Positions 48,053 to 56,672 are shown, counted from the stretch's first letter. The stretch is 64,000 nt of DNA from an uncultured Prevotellaceae bacterium (GCA_949295905.1 CASFNA010000011.1:57591-121590); one strand, 5' to 3'. Notes: generated by a model not told the origin, from the letters alone. Numbers and translations are program-made.

Positions 48053-48616
48053 ATGCCCGGTAAAGTTATCATTTTCTCCGCTCCCAGCGGCAGCGGAAAG
48101 AGCACAATCATAGGCCGTTTGATGGCCCACAAGGAGCTGAACATGGCGTTCAGCATATCGTGTACGAGCCGCCAGCCGCGCGGCGCGGAGCGCGACGGCG
48201 TTGAGTATTTCTTCGTTACGCCCGACGAGTTTCGCCGGAAAATCGCCGATGGCGAGTTTCTTGAATACGAGGAGGTTTACAAAGACCGTTACTATGGTAC
48301 GCTGAAGAGCCAGGTAGAGCGGCAGCTTGAGACCGGAGAGAACGTCGTCCTCGACGTGGATGTCAAGGGAGCGTGCAACATTAAGCAGTTCTACGGCGAC
48401 CGCGCCTTGGCCCTTTTCATACAGCCTCCGTCGCTCGACGAGCTTCGCCGGCGGCTCGAAGGGCGCGGAACTGATGCTCCAAACGTAATCGAAGACCGCC
48501 TGGCGCGCGCCGAGTTCGAGCTTGGCTTTGCTTCGAAGTTCGACAAAGTAATCGTAAACGACGACCTCGACCGCGCCGTAAGCGAAGCCTTGGAGGCAGT
48601 GAAGAAGTTTGTATGA
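48053..48616 (+). CDS. gmk: Guanylate kinase
   Basis: Phosphorylates GMP to GDP. 187 residues, with P-loop SAPSGSGKST (about 8-17), SCTSRQPRGAERDGVEYFF and VLDVDVKGACNIK. Its stop overlaps the nadD start by 4 nt. Confidence 0.97.
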   Translation: MPGKVIIFSAPSGSGKSTIIGRLMAHKELNMAFSISCTSRQPRGAERDGVEYFFVTPDEFRRKIADGEFLEYEEVYKDRYYGTLKSQVERQLETGENVVLDVDVKGACNIKQFYGDRALALFIQPPSLDELRRRLEGRGTDAPNVIEDRLARAEFELGFASKFDKVIVNDDLDRAVSEALEAVKKFV

Positions 48617-49203
48617 CACCCACAATCGGTATTTTCGGCGGTTCGTTCAACCCCGTACACAACGGCCACATCGAGCTTGCGCGGCGGCTGTTGACGCTTG
48701 CCGGGCTTGACGAGGTATGGTTCGTTGTGTCTCCCCAAAATCCATTCAAGCGTAATGAGAAGCTTCTTGACGACGAGCTACGCCTTGAAATGGTGCGCCT
48801 CGCGCTGGCCGACGAGCCGCACATGGCGGCTTCCGACTGCGAGTTCCGTCTGCCGCGACCTTCCTATATGTGGCATACACTTCAGTCGCTTGCCAAGAAT
48901 TATCCCGATTGCGAGTTCGTCCTGCTAATCGGCGCGGACAACTGGGCGCGCTTCGACCAGTGGTATGCCGCGCGTGAAATCGTCGCCAATTACCGCATCG
49001 TAGTCTATCCGCGTGAAGGCACGCCGCTCAATCCGGCTTCGTTCCCTCCCAATGTCACCCTTGCCGACACCGGCCTCATTCCAGGCAGCAGCACCGAAGT
49101 GCGCCGCCGCATAGCCTGCGGACAGTCAATCGATGGCCTCGTGCCGCCCGTTGTGGCGGAGTTTATCCGTAGAAACAAGCTGTACAAAGATACGTTTGAC
49201 TGA
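48613..49203 (+). CDS. nadD: Nicotinate-nucleotide adenylyltransferase
   Basis: Adenylates nicotinate mononucleotide in NAD synthesis. 196 residues, starting MTPTIGIFGGSFNPVHNGHIE with the (T/H)xGH site, LLIGADNWARF and the C-terminal PGSSTEVRRRI. Coupled to gmk by an ATGA overlap. Confidence 0.96.
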   Translation: MTPTIGIFGGSFNPVHNGHIELARRLLTLAGLDEVWFVVSPQNPFKRNEKLLDDELRLEMVRLALADEPHMAASDCEFRLPRPSYMWHTLQSLAKNYPDCEFVLLIGADNWARFDQWYAAREIVANYRIVVYPREGTPLNPASFPPNVTLADTGLIPGSSTEVRRRIACGQSIDGLVPPVVAEFIRRNKLYKDTFD

Positions 49204-49257
49204 CAAACGTGTATTATTCGCGCACTAAACCCAAATGAAAAGCCACACGCTTTACAG

Positions 49258-50514
49258 TCAACATATCTTTACTGCCGGTTCATTTGCCAGTGTTTGAGCA
49301 AGATAAACGAATATGTCTGGTATTTCGTTTATCGGGGCATAATCAGAAACGGCCCATCCTTCTGAGTTGTCAGGACAATTCTGTAAATATTTACTTCCGT
49401 TTAAAACAATATTCCTCAATTCCTCAAATAGTTTGTCATAAACATTGTCATTGCTTGACCTTATACCCCAATAATATTTTATTTCTTCAGCGTCACGGTT
49501 TTGATTGTAGACAAGTTCGTCTGAAATGCAGCATCTGAATTTCACACGTTTATAAATAAAATCAAATCCTATCTCATTGCATTCCTCTTTGGTCAATGTT
49601 ATTCCAAATGCCGCCAAACTCTCGCTTATCATATTAAACCATTGTGGATATAATTCCTTACGCCGCAGTTCTTCACGTTCTTCAAGCAGTTTTTCCATAC
49701 GTTTCAATAGTAAGGCTGCGTCATCAATGCTCGCTTTGAGCTTTTCTATTTGCCCGTCAAGCGAGTTGTCTGCTAATCCTAACTCTTTTTCTATTATTCC
49801 GTCGATTTGAGTTTCCATGTCAATATTATGCCGTGATATGTTAAATAACAGTTCAAGATAATCTTTATATTGCAATAATGCGCTCTCCAAATAAGGTTGT
49901 GAAGCATGACTAAACATTCCGCTCATAGCCTTGAGCCATCCTATTATATCGTTTTTATATGACTTGCAAACAAGCCGGTCGCCTATTTCCGCCCGATAAA
50001 TAGTCGGCAACGATTTTGTCGTAGGTTCTTCTTCCGTGTCACGATTCAGATATAAAACATATATTTTGTCTGCCGGATATTCCTTTTTTGCCAACTCGAT
50101 ATACCGTTTTATTTGACAGGGTTGTTCGCAGGCTTGGTTCACTTTATTTTCTATGATAACAAAAAATCCATTCCCTTTCAATGTAAGGTCTATGCGTTGG
50201 TAGTCAGGATATGGTATCTGTATAGGCAAACAGTTGGTTATGTCTATTTCCGGGAAAAAATAACGGACAAATGACTCTTGCGCGGCAGGATGTTGTAATA
50301 AGTCGTACAAAATGCGGCTATGTGCCGTCTCGCGTAAATTCTTATCGCGTAACACCGACGACAATATATTCAACTGCAATGGCTTGTCAGCCTTTTTCGC
50401 CGCATATCCAACATTATTTGCCAAGGTCAACGTCTTTGCCGTCCTTGTCTCATACAACTGCTGCATACTGCTTATTTGCCTGAAAGTATGATTATACCGT
50501 TCCTGTGCTTTCAT
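49258..50514 (-). CDS. PD-(D/E)XK nuclease superfamily protein
   Basis: 418 residues. The nuclease core is Asp109 in YQRIDLTL and Glu122-Asn-Lys124 in FFVIIENKV, with a Gln-rich following helix. The upstream ETAHSRILYDLL helix fits the PDDEXK_4-type family, which is common in Bacteroidetes. A coiled coil (about 255-300, LLLKRMEKLLEEREELRRKE) follows. The gene is clearly more AT-rich than its neighbours, suggesting transfer. A defence or DNA-repair role is possible; none is shown. Confidence 0.75.
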   Translation of the reverse strand: MKAQERYNHTFRQISSMQQLYETRTAKTLTLANNVGYAAKKADKPLQLNILSSVLRDKNLRETAHSRILYDLLQHPAAQESFVRYFFPEIDITNCLPIQIPYPDYQRIDLTLKGNGFFVIIENKVNQACEQPCQIKRYIELAKKEYPADKIYVLYLNRDTEEEPTTKSLPTIYRAEIGDRLVCKSYKNDIIGWLKAMSGMFSHASQPYLESALLQYKDYLELLFNISRHNIDMETQIDGIIEKELGLADNSLDGQIEKLKASIDDAALLLKRMEKLLEEREELRRKELYPQWFNMISESLAAFGITLTKEECNEIGFDFIYKRVKFRCCISDELVYNQNRDAEEIKYYWGIRSSNDNVYDKLFEELRNIVLNGSKYLQNCPDNSEGWAVSDYAPINEIPDIFVYLAQTLANEPAVKIC

Positions 50515-50521
50515 CGTTTGA

Positions 50522-50529
50522 CAAAAGTA
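50522..50529 (-). promoter_or_regulatory. -7 box of the nuclease gene, near-leaderless
   Basis: Minus strand reads TACTTTTG ending 7 nt before the ATG, so transcription would start at or next to the start codon. Confidence 0.5.
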
Positions 50530-50612
50530 ATAATATTTTCTGTATCTTGAAATTTTTTTCTATCTTTATATTTTCGACAAAAAACAGGATGCCATTGCCT
50601 TTCTGTTTGTTT

Positions 50613-50660
50613 TTTATAAGTAACAGATTTGTCGCTTTGTTTTTATCTGTTACTTATAAG
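50613..50660. repeat. TTATAAG hairpin, left side of the ATPase cassette
   Basis: TTATAAGTAACAGAT (50614-50628) and ATCTGTTACTTATAA (from 50645) are perfect partners around a 16-nt loop. The same hairpin, extended, follows the ATPase gene at 52171. Confidence 0.9.
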
Positions 50661-50710
50661 TCGCGTATTAAGGAAGTAACAACATGACACTCTGTAATTC
50701 AGTATGTTGC

Positions 50711-50793
50711 GAAAGACCGTCTTTTAGGCTCTAATGGATGGCCTTTTAATGCGTAAACGACAGTCTTTTGCAAAGTAAAACATGGCTTTTCTC
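50711..50793. repeat. 22-bp-period palindrome array F (degenerate)
   Basis: Units begin at about 50711, 50733, 50755 and 50777. The first and last are exactly 66 bp apart; the middle two carry one-base changes in length. It is the most decayed array in the window. Confidence 0.7.
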
Positions 50794-50850
50794 AGTACAA
50801 TCGCATTTTCTTTTGTCGTTTATACGATTTTCTTTACTTCATATTATGAA

Positions 50851-50900
50851 TTATAAGAAACAAAAACTGTAAATAATTCAAATTTGTTTCTTATAAGAAA
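50851..50900. promoter_or_regulatory. TTATAAGAAAC hairpin and palindromic operator-like site in the ATPase promoter
   Basis: TTATAAGAAACAAA (50851-50864) pairs with TTTGTTTCTTATAA (50883-50896). The perfect 14-bp palindrome TTTCTTATAAGAAA (50887-50900) lies just ahead of the -7 box at 50910. It is placed where a bound protein would block transcription. Confidence 0.6.
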
Positions 50901-50909
50901 TAAAAATTA

Positions 50910-50917
50910 TATCTTTG
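50910..50917 (+). promoter_or_regulatory. -7 box of the ATPase gene
   Basis: TATCTTTG, 20 bp ahead of the ATG at 50937. A TTTG lies 23 nt upstream (50883-50886). Confidence 0.65.
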
Positions 50918-50936
50918 CAAAAAACAAGGCAATGCG

Positions 50937-52145
50937 ATGAAACTTATAGAACGGTTGGATTACACGGAAAGGATAGAACGCATTTTCGGCAAGGGCGTAA
51001 TCGTTGCGCTTACCGGGCAAAGGCGTGTCGGGAAGAGCTGCATTATGGCACAGGTGATGCAGCATATAGGCTCTTTGCCGCAGGCAAATGTGGTTTATCT
51101 GAACAAGGAGAGAAACGAGTTCGACAACATCCGCGATTATAACGATTTGCTTGGATTTGTCAACGGGCATTTGTCAACAGGCAAAGACAATTATCTTTTC
51201 ATCGACGAGGTGCAGGATATAGACGGTTTCGAGCGTGCGCTTAGAAGCCTGCAAGCCGATGATGCCTGCCAGATTATGGTTACTGGCAGCAACGCCAAGA
51301 TGCTTTCAAGTGAACTGTCGACGTATCTAAGCGGTCGGCATATCGACTACCACATACAGAGTTTGGGTTATGAAGAGTTCTTGTTGTTCCATAAAATGAC
51401 AGACAGCGATGATGCGCTTACCGCTTATTTGCAATATGGAGGATTGCCGCAGCTTGGCAGGCTCGGTTTGGATAACGTAGAACTTGTCGACGATTATTTG
51501 GAAAGCGTTTATTCCACAATTCTACTGAAGGACATCGTGGAGCGAGGACAGATTAGGAATGTGACCCTTCTTAAGACTTTGGTGCGCTTTATGGCGGACA
51601 ATATCGGCAAGCTGTTTTCGGCCACGAGCATAGTAAAATTCCTTAAAGGTCAGCGTGTAGATACCTCGGCAAAGGTCATTCTGAACTATCTCGACCTGCT
51701 TTGCGACGCTTACATAATAAACAAGGTAAGCCGTTACGACATTCATGGCAAGCGTATTTTCGAGCTTGGCGACAAGTATTATTTTGAGGATTTGGGTCTG
51801 CGCAACCATATTGTCGGCGGCAACAGGGCGGCAGACATCGAGAAGGTGATGGAGAACGCTGTGTATCTTCATCTGCTGCGGTTAGGTTATAAGGTCTTCG
51901 TCGGCCAGTTGTATAAGACGGAGATTGACTTTGTGGCAGAGAAAAACGGCAGCACTGTATATGTGCAAGTGGCTTACCTGCTGGCTTCAGAGGAAACAAT
52001 CAACCGTGAGTTCGGCAACCTGAAGCAAATTGCCGACAATCACCCGAAGTATGTAGTGTCGCTCGACCGCATGTTTGGAGCGGTAAATGCCGATGGCATA
52101 AGGCATGTCTATTTACGTGATTTCCTGAAGATGAAGGCGTTGTAA
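50937..52145 (+). CDS. AAA-type ATPase with C-terminal DUF4143 (nuclease-like) domain
   Basis: 402 residues. Walker A is GQRRVGKS (27-34), Walker B YLFIDEVQ (86-93), and the sensor-like VTGSNAKML is near 117. The C-terminal DUF4143 part has Glu329 and Asp331 in KTEIDFVAEKNG, then VYVQVAY, a reduced PD-(D/E)XK pattern with Gln in place of the usual Glu-x-Lys. Such proteins are numerous in Bacteroidales, and their role is unknown. The gene stands alone, with related hairpins on both sides. Confidence 0.88.
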   Translation: MKLIERLDYTERIERIFGKGVIVALTGQRRVGKSCIMAQVMQHIGSLPQANVVYLNKERNEFDNIRDYNDLLGFVNGHLSTGKDNYLFIDEVQDIDGFERALRSLQADDACQIMVTGSNAKMLSSELSTYLSGRHIDYHIQSLGYEEFLLFHKMTDSDDALTAYLQYGGLPQLGRLGLDNVELVDDYLESVYSTILLKDIVERGQIRNVTLLKTLVRFMADNIGKLFSATSIVKFLKGQRVDTSAKVILNYLDLLCDAYIINKVSRYDIHGKRIFELGDKYYFEDLGLRNHIVGGNRAADIEKVMENAVYLHLLRLGYKVFVGQLYKTEIDFVAEKNGSTVYVQVAYLLASEETINREFGNLKQIADNHPKYVVSLDRMFGAVNADGIRHVYLRDFLKMKAL

Positions 52146-52170
52146 TCGTTTCTTTTTTCTTTGTGTTTTT

Positions 52171-52226
52171 GTTTCTTATAAGTAACAGATTCGCAAATTA
52201 CGTACAATCTGTTACTTATAAGAAAC
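52171..52226. repeat. TTATAAG hairpin, right side of the ATPase cassette
   Basis: Arms 52171-52191 and 52206-52226 form a perfect 21-bp stem around a 14-nt loop; the inner 20 bases of the left arm read TTTCTTATAAGTAACAGATT. It combines the motifs of both upstream hairpins and probably terminates the ATPase transcript. Confidence 0.92.
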
Positions 52227-52382
52227 GGGTTTTCTTGCATTTGTATTCTTATTCAGTGTCATTATGCTGCATGCTATGTCGGAGGAAAGGTTGTGGGTGC
52301 TCATTGTTTCAGATTTAAGCGCATGGCTGTTTTCACGCTCGTTTTCGCCCGCCTGTAACCTGTTGATAATCAGGCGCGTTGC

Positions 52383-52466
52383 GAAAGGTCGTCTTTCGGG
52401 CTGCAAAAGGTGGCCTTTTAGACGGTAAAAGGTGGCCTTTTGCATTGCGATATGCCCCCTTTCGCA
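52383..52466. repeat. 22-bp-period palindrome array G (4 units)
   Basis: Core starts at 52383, 52405, 52427 and, degenerate, 52449. It lies ahead of the phosphoethanolamine transferase promoter. The rest of 52146-52586 holds the hairpin and promoter only. Confidence 0.85.
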
Positions 52467-52555
52467 AAGTGGCTTGCAGGCGGCCGTTTTGCGGTTGACG
52501 GCAGGGCAAACCGTACTTTTCTGCGTTTATTTATTGTAAATGAAATAAAAAGATG

Positions 52556-52563
52556 TAATTTTG
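52556..52563 (+). promoter_or_regulatory. -7 box of the phosphoethanolamine transferase gene
   Basis: TAATTTTG, 24 bp ahead of the ATG and about 90 bp after array G. Confidence 0.55.
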
Positions 52564-52586
52564 CCGGAAAATTTACAATCATCAGG

Positions 52587-54416
52587 ATGAATCTTGCTGA
52601 CAAGATAGGGCGCATGCTGGCGTCCGTGCTCAAGCCTTTGCGCAGTTACGGCGCGTTCGTCGTGTTCATGTTCGTGCTGGGCTTGGTGGCCGTCTACGCC
52701 GTAGTGCCCGCCAAGCGCGGCTATCATGCCTACGCGCTTGCCCCCGAAGAGATATTTGTCGATGTGTGCCTGCTTTGCCTCGTGCTGTGGATTATGCCGC
52801 GCAAGGTAGGCCTTTGGCTCAAGCGCGCGCTGTATCTCGTGGCCTACCTGCTGGCCATTGTCGATGTGTATTGCTTCGTCAAGTTCGACACTACCATAAC
52901 TCCCACGATGCTGCTTTTGGTTGGCGAGACCAACAGCGACGAGGCGGCGGAGTTCGTCGAGTCGTACATGACGCTGGGTGTCATCTTCACCCGTCTTGGC
53001 CGCGTGCTCCTTGTGATGCTCGCTCACATGGCTTGGGCGGTGTTGTGGCATAAAAAGCCCCTCCTGACCTCCCCATTGGGGAGGAAACTTGCTGCCGTGT
53101 GGGGTAATTTTAGCTCCTCCCAATGGGGGAGGTCGGGAGGAGGTACCGTCCTTCTCGCCGCGTTCGTCTACTGCGCCGTTGTGGGTTGGCCCAACAAGGC
53201 GGCGTATGCCAGGCTGATGTCGTACGACAACATTGGCGACGTGGAGCACGAGCTTACGCGCAAGGACTGCGCCGTGATGTTCCATCCCGTGTACCGCCTG
53301 CTCTTCAGCGTCTATGCCAACGGGCTTACGGCGCAGCAGGTTGACAAGCTCGTGGCCAACATCGACAAGGCCGTGGTTGACAGTTGCTCTTACCGCAGCA
53401 AGAACGTCGTGCTCATAATAGGCGAGAGTTACAACCGGCATCACGCCAGCCTGTACGGCTACGGTATGCCGACCACGCCGCGGCAGGAGGCCCGTGCGCG
53501 CAAAGGCGGCCTCGTTCCGTTTACCGACGTTGTGGCGCCTTGGAACCTGACAAGCTTCGTATTCAAGTTGCTTTTCTCGCTTTATACCGTGGGCGACAAG
53601 GGCGAATGGTGCGACTATCCGCTGTTTCCCGAGCTGTTCCGCAAGGCCGGTTACCATGTAACCTTCCTTACCAACCAGTTCCTTCCGCAGGCCAAGGAGG
53701 CCGTGTACGACTTCAGCGGAGGCTTCTTCCTCAACAACCCGACGCTTAGCAAGGCCATGTTCGACACGCGCAACAAGAGCCTTTTCCGTTTCGACGAGAG
53801 CATGTTGAACCAGTATGACCGCCTGAAGAAACACAACAAGGAGCACAACCTCATAATATTCCACCTCAAGGGGCAGCACGTAGACTACCGCACGCGCTTC
53901 CCGAAGGGCCGCCGCCACTTCAACCCGGAAGACTATGACCGCCCAGAACTCAAGCAGAAGGAGCTGCGCGTGCTGGCCGACTATGACAACGCCGTGCTCT
54001 ACAACGACTCCATCGTAGACCAAATCGTTAAACGTTTCGAGGATGAGGAGGCCGTCGTAATCTACGTTCCCGACCACGGCGAGGAGTGTTACGGCGAGGG
54101 TGTGCACTTCTACGGACGTATGCACTCCACCGAAATCACAGCCCGCCTGGCTCGTGAGGAGTTTGACATACCCTTCTGGCTTTGGTGCTCGCACGACTTC
54201 ATTGTGAACAATCCGGAGGTTTACGGCGACATACTCAAGGCGCGCGACCGCCGGTACATGACCGACGCGCTGCCCCATCTGCTGCTTTACCTCGGCGGTA
54301 TAAGCACGCCCCACTACCGCGACGACCTCAACATACTGAGTCCGCAGTACAACGAGGCGCGCCCGAGGATACTCAAGAACACTACGGATTATGACAAGCT
54401 GGAATTTGAAAAATGA
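52587..54416 (+). CDS. EptA-like phosphoethanolamine transferase (sulfatase fold), with in-frame repeat
   Basis: 609 residues from MNLADKIGRMLASVL. Five N-terminal membrane helices (to about 215) precede a periplasmic sulfatase-type domain. That domain has the metal/nucleophile site LIIGESYNRHHASLYGYG (about 273-290) and the metal motif PDHGEECYGEG. Relatives add phosphoethanolamine to lipid A, which affects polymyxin sensitivity. Residues about 156-186 (KKPLLTSPLGRK to WGRSGGGT) are encoded by a copy of the GC-rich repeat element, between two membrane helices. The frame stays open across it. Confidence 0.88.
   Translation: MNLADKIGRMLASVLKPLRSYGAFVVFMFVLGLVAVYAVVPAKRGYHAYALAPEEIFVDVCLLCLVLWIMPRKVGLWLKRALYLVAYLLAIVDVYCFVKFDTTITPTMLLLVGETNSDEAAEFVESYMTLGVIFTRLGRVLLVMLAHMAWAVLWHKKPLLTSPLGRKLAAVWGNFSSSQWGRSGGGTVLLAAFVYCAVVGWPNKAAYARLMSYDNIGDVEHELTRKDCAVMFHPVYRLLFSVYANGLTAQQVDKLVANIDKAVVDSCSYRSKNVVLIIGESYNRHHASLYGYGMPTTPRQEARARKGGLVPFTDVVAPWNLTSFVFKLLFSLYTVGDKGEWCDYPLFPELFRKAGYHVTFLTNQFLPQAKEAVYDFSGGFFLNNPTLSKAMFDTRNKSLFRFDESMLNQYDRLKKHNKEHNLIIFHLKGQHVDYRTRFPKGRRHFNPEDYDRPELKQKELRVLADYDNAVLYNDSIVDQIVKRFEDEEAVVIYVPDHGEECYGEGVHFYGRMHSTEITARLAREEFDIPFWLWCSHDFIVNNPEVYGDILKARDRRYMTDALPHLLLYLGGISTPHYRDDLNILSPQYNEARPRILKNTTDYDKLEFEK
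53054..53143. repeat. GC-rich inverted-repeat element, copy 4, inside a coding sequence
   Basis: Arms CCCCTCCTGACCTCCCCATT (from 53059) and its partner (53114-53142) surround a short centre. The whole is close to 90 bp and keeps the reading frame of the transferase gene. Confidence 0.9.
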
Positions 54417-54563
54417 AGTTAAAAAAGTTATAGGAAGTTAGAGAAGTTAAAGACAAATGACTTTCATGCTTACACTTATTAGCCCAAATGTAAAGAAATG
54501 GTCCGAAGGTAGCGAGGCATTTGTCTCTAACTTTTCCAACTTCCTATAACTTCTTCAACTTCA
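54414..54563. repeat. AGAAGTTAAAG inverted repeat, copy 2
   Basis: Arms 54414-54459 and 54517-54563 pair with a few mismatches. The inner part GAGAAGTTAAAGACAAATG matches the perfect repeat at 35086 except for one base. It lies between the transferase and the first acyltransferase. Confidence 0.88.
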
Positions 54564-54577
54564 AGAAATAGGAAACA

Positions 54578-55642
54578 ATGACAAAATCGCTTCTAACCCT
54601 TGCCGAGTCGAAGGCGTTACGCGGCATAGCCATACTCGGCATAATGCTTCATAACTACTGCCATTTCCTCGGCTTCGCCGTAAAGGAGAACGAATATACG
54701 TTCACGGCGGCCAAGCCCAGGATGCTGGCCGACAAGCTGTTGGCGCTCGACGGCGACCTGTTTGTCCACCTGCTGTCGTTCTTCGGGCATTACGGCGTGC
54801 CCGTGTTCCTGTTCATCAGCGGTTTCGGCCTTGTCTGCAAGTATGAGCAAAGCACGCCGCAGAGGGTGCGCGCCGTGCCCTTCGTAGGCTATCATTACCT
54901 GAAGCTGCTGCGCCTTATGTTCCTTGGCTACGTGGCGTTCGCCGTCGTCAGCTATCTGCATCCGCACGGTTACCACGGCTATACGCCGGGGCGCGTGGCG
55001 GCGCAGCTGCTCATGTACATTAATATATTGCCCGACCCCGACCATATAATCAAGCCCGGGCCGTACTGGTTCTTCGGCCTCATGCTCCAGCTTTACATCG
55101 TCTACCGCCTGCTCATATACCGGCAGAAAACGTCGAACGTCGTCGCGCTAATCGCCATATGCTGGGTGGCGCAGGCCATGTTCACGCCCGAGAGCGACCC
55201 GGGAGGCGCTACCCTCAACCGCATACGCTACAACTTCATCGGCGGTATGCTGCCATTCGGCATGGGAGTGCTCTACGCACGCCATGGCCGGGAGCTGTCG
55301 CCGAGGGCTTACCTGGCCTTGGCCGCAGTGTCGGCCGCGGTCGTTTACTTCGGCAGTTTCGCCTTCTGGGCGTGGCTTTGGGTGCCGGCATTCATCGTTG
55401 TGGGCGCGGTAGCCACGGTGAAGCTCATCCCCACCGGGGCGCTTGGCCCTATGATGTGGTTCGGAGCCATATCTTCCGCGCTCTTCGTGGTGCACCCCGT
55501 AACGCGTGAAATCATCATACCAATGTCTTACCGGGGGCATGTGTACACTGGGCTCGCCGTCTACGGCGTCGCGTCCATATTGCTGGCGTGGCTCTTCAAG
55601 CTCGCTTTCAGGTACATCCCGAAACCAAAACTAAGGCCATGA
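54578..55642 (+). CDS. Membrane acyltransferase (acyltransferase 3 type), first copy
   Basis: 354 residues with about ten hydrophobic helices. The N-terminal KALRGIAILGIMLHNYCHF has the conserved Arg and the catalytic His of the family; VPVFLFISGFGL follows. Such enzymes add acetyl or other acyl groups to surface sugars. The stop overlaps the start of the next acyltransferase by 4 nt. Confidence 0.85.
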   Translation: MTKSLLTLAESKALRGIAILGIMLHNYCHFLGFAVKENEYTFTAAKPRMLADKLLALDGDLFVHLLSFFGHYGVPVFLFISGFGLVCKYEQSTPQRVRAVPFVGYHYLKLLRLMFLGYVAFAVVSYLHPHGYHGYTPGRVAAQLLMYINILPDPDHIIKPGPYWFFGLMLQLYIVYRLLIYRQKTSNVVALIAICWVAQAMFTPESDPGGATLNRIRYNFIGGMLPFGMGVLYARHGRELSPRAYLALAAVSAAVVYFGSFAFWAWLWVPAFIVVGAVATVKLIPTGALGPMMWFGAISSALFVVHPVTREIIIPMSYRGHVYTGLAVYGVASILLAWLFKLAFRYIPKPKLRP

Positions 55643-56646
55643 AGAAACCAATCGAACTGTCTGACATAAGCCGCTACCGCGGCGAACTGATGGGCCTGGC
55701 GATGCTTTTCGTCATGTTGTTCCACGTATGGATGCCCAAGAGCAACCCCATGTACGGCCTCGTGCGCTGCGGCAATGTGGGTGTTGACATCTTCCTGCTG
55801 CTTAGCGGCGTGGGGCTTTGGTTCTCGTGGACTAAGAATCCGTCGCTGAAGCACTTTTTCCTGCGGCGTTACCTGCGCGTATATCCGGCCTGGCTCGTCA
55901 TGGCCTGCCTGTTTTACATACCTAATTATATAAACACTCCGGGCGGCGGTTACAGTCCTGACATACCCAACCTCGTGGCAAACATACTTGTGGGCTGGAG
56001 CTTTTGGCGCGTTGACGACCTTACGTTCTGGTTTGTTCCGTCAATCATGATGCTCTACACGTTCGCCCCGGCATACATGACGCTCATCGGGCGCCACCCT
56101 GCCTACCGCTGGACGCCCGTGCTGGCGATGGTCTTGGCCGTGATGGTGCAATACTATCCGCCCGTTCATCAGGCCGTAGGCCACCTCGAAATCTTTTTCA
56201 GCCGCATACCCATATTCCTCATAGGGCTTAACCTCGGGGCGTGGGTGAAGGAGCGGCGTACCATGGACGGGCAGGCCGTGTGGCTTTTCGTGCTGGCTTT
56301 CGTGATGAGTTTGGCAATGTGCGTGGAGTTCGAGGAGGCGTGGCGCGGCCGCTTCCCGCTGTTCCTGGAGCGCATGGTCTACATTCCGCTGACCGTCTCC
56401 GCCGTGGTGTTGCTCGCCTTGGCGTTGCGCCATACGCCGCAGCGTGTGCGCCGCGCACTGGCCTTCGTCGGCACAATCAGCCTCGAGCTGTATCTCATAC
56501 ACATACAGTTCGTATTGAAATACATCACCCCTTACCGCCTCGGCTACTGCCTCACGGCGTTGCTCATGATAGCCGTTTCGCTCGTGCTGGCGTGGGTTTT
56601 GCATAAGGTTGTGAGCGTTGCGACGGACAGGGTGCGGCGAAGCTGA
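55639..56646 (+). CDS. Membrane acyltransferase (acyltransferase 3 type), second copy
   Basis: 335 residues from MKKPIELSDISRYRG; a start 17 codons earlier would run inside the previous gene. RGELMGLAMLFVMLFHVW carries the family Arg and His, and VGVDIFLLLSGVGLWFSW and FLRRYLRVYPAW follow. Coupled to the first copy by ATGA. Confidence 0.87.
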   Translation: MKKPIELSDISRYRGELMGLAMLFVMLFHVWMPKSNPMYGLVRCGNVGVDIFLLLSGVGLWFSWTKNPSLKHFFLRRYLRVYPAWLVMACLFYIPNYINTPGGGYSPDIPNLVANILVGWSFWRVDDLTFWFVPSIMMLYTFAPAYMTLIGRHPAYRWTPVLAMVLAVMVQYYPPVHQAVGHLEIFFSRIPIFLIGLNLGAWVKERRTMDGQAVWLFVLAFVMSLAMCVEFEEAWRGRFPLFLERMVYIPLTVSAVVLLALALRHTPQRVRRALAFVGTISLELYLIHIQFVLKYITPYRLGYCLTALLMIAVSLVLAWVLHKVVSVATDRVRRS

Positions 56647-56672
56647 CGCCAGCCTGCTGCCGCCCGGTTTGC

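Noticed and set aside
52146-52586. Earlier start for the phosphoethanolamine transferase at 52440
   Set aside because: The added 49 residues run through array G and the promoter; the ATG at 52587 after the -7 box is far more likely.
52527-54314. 595-codon minus-strand frame opposite the phosphoethanolamine transferase
   Set aside because: Antisense shadow caused by high GC at third positions; rich in His, Val and Arg with no domain, while the plus strand has clear catalytic motifs.
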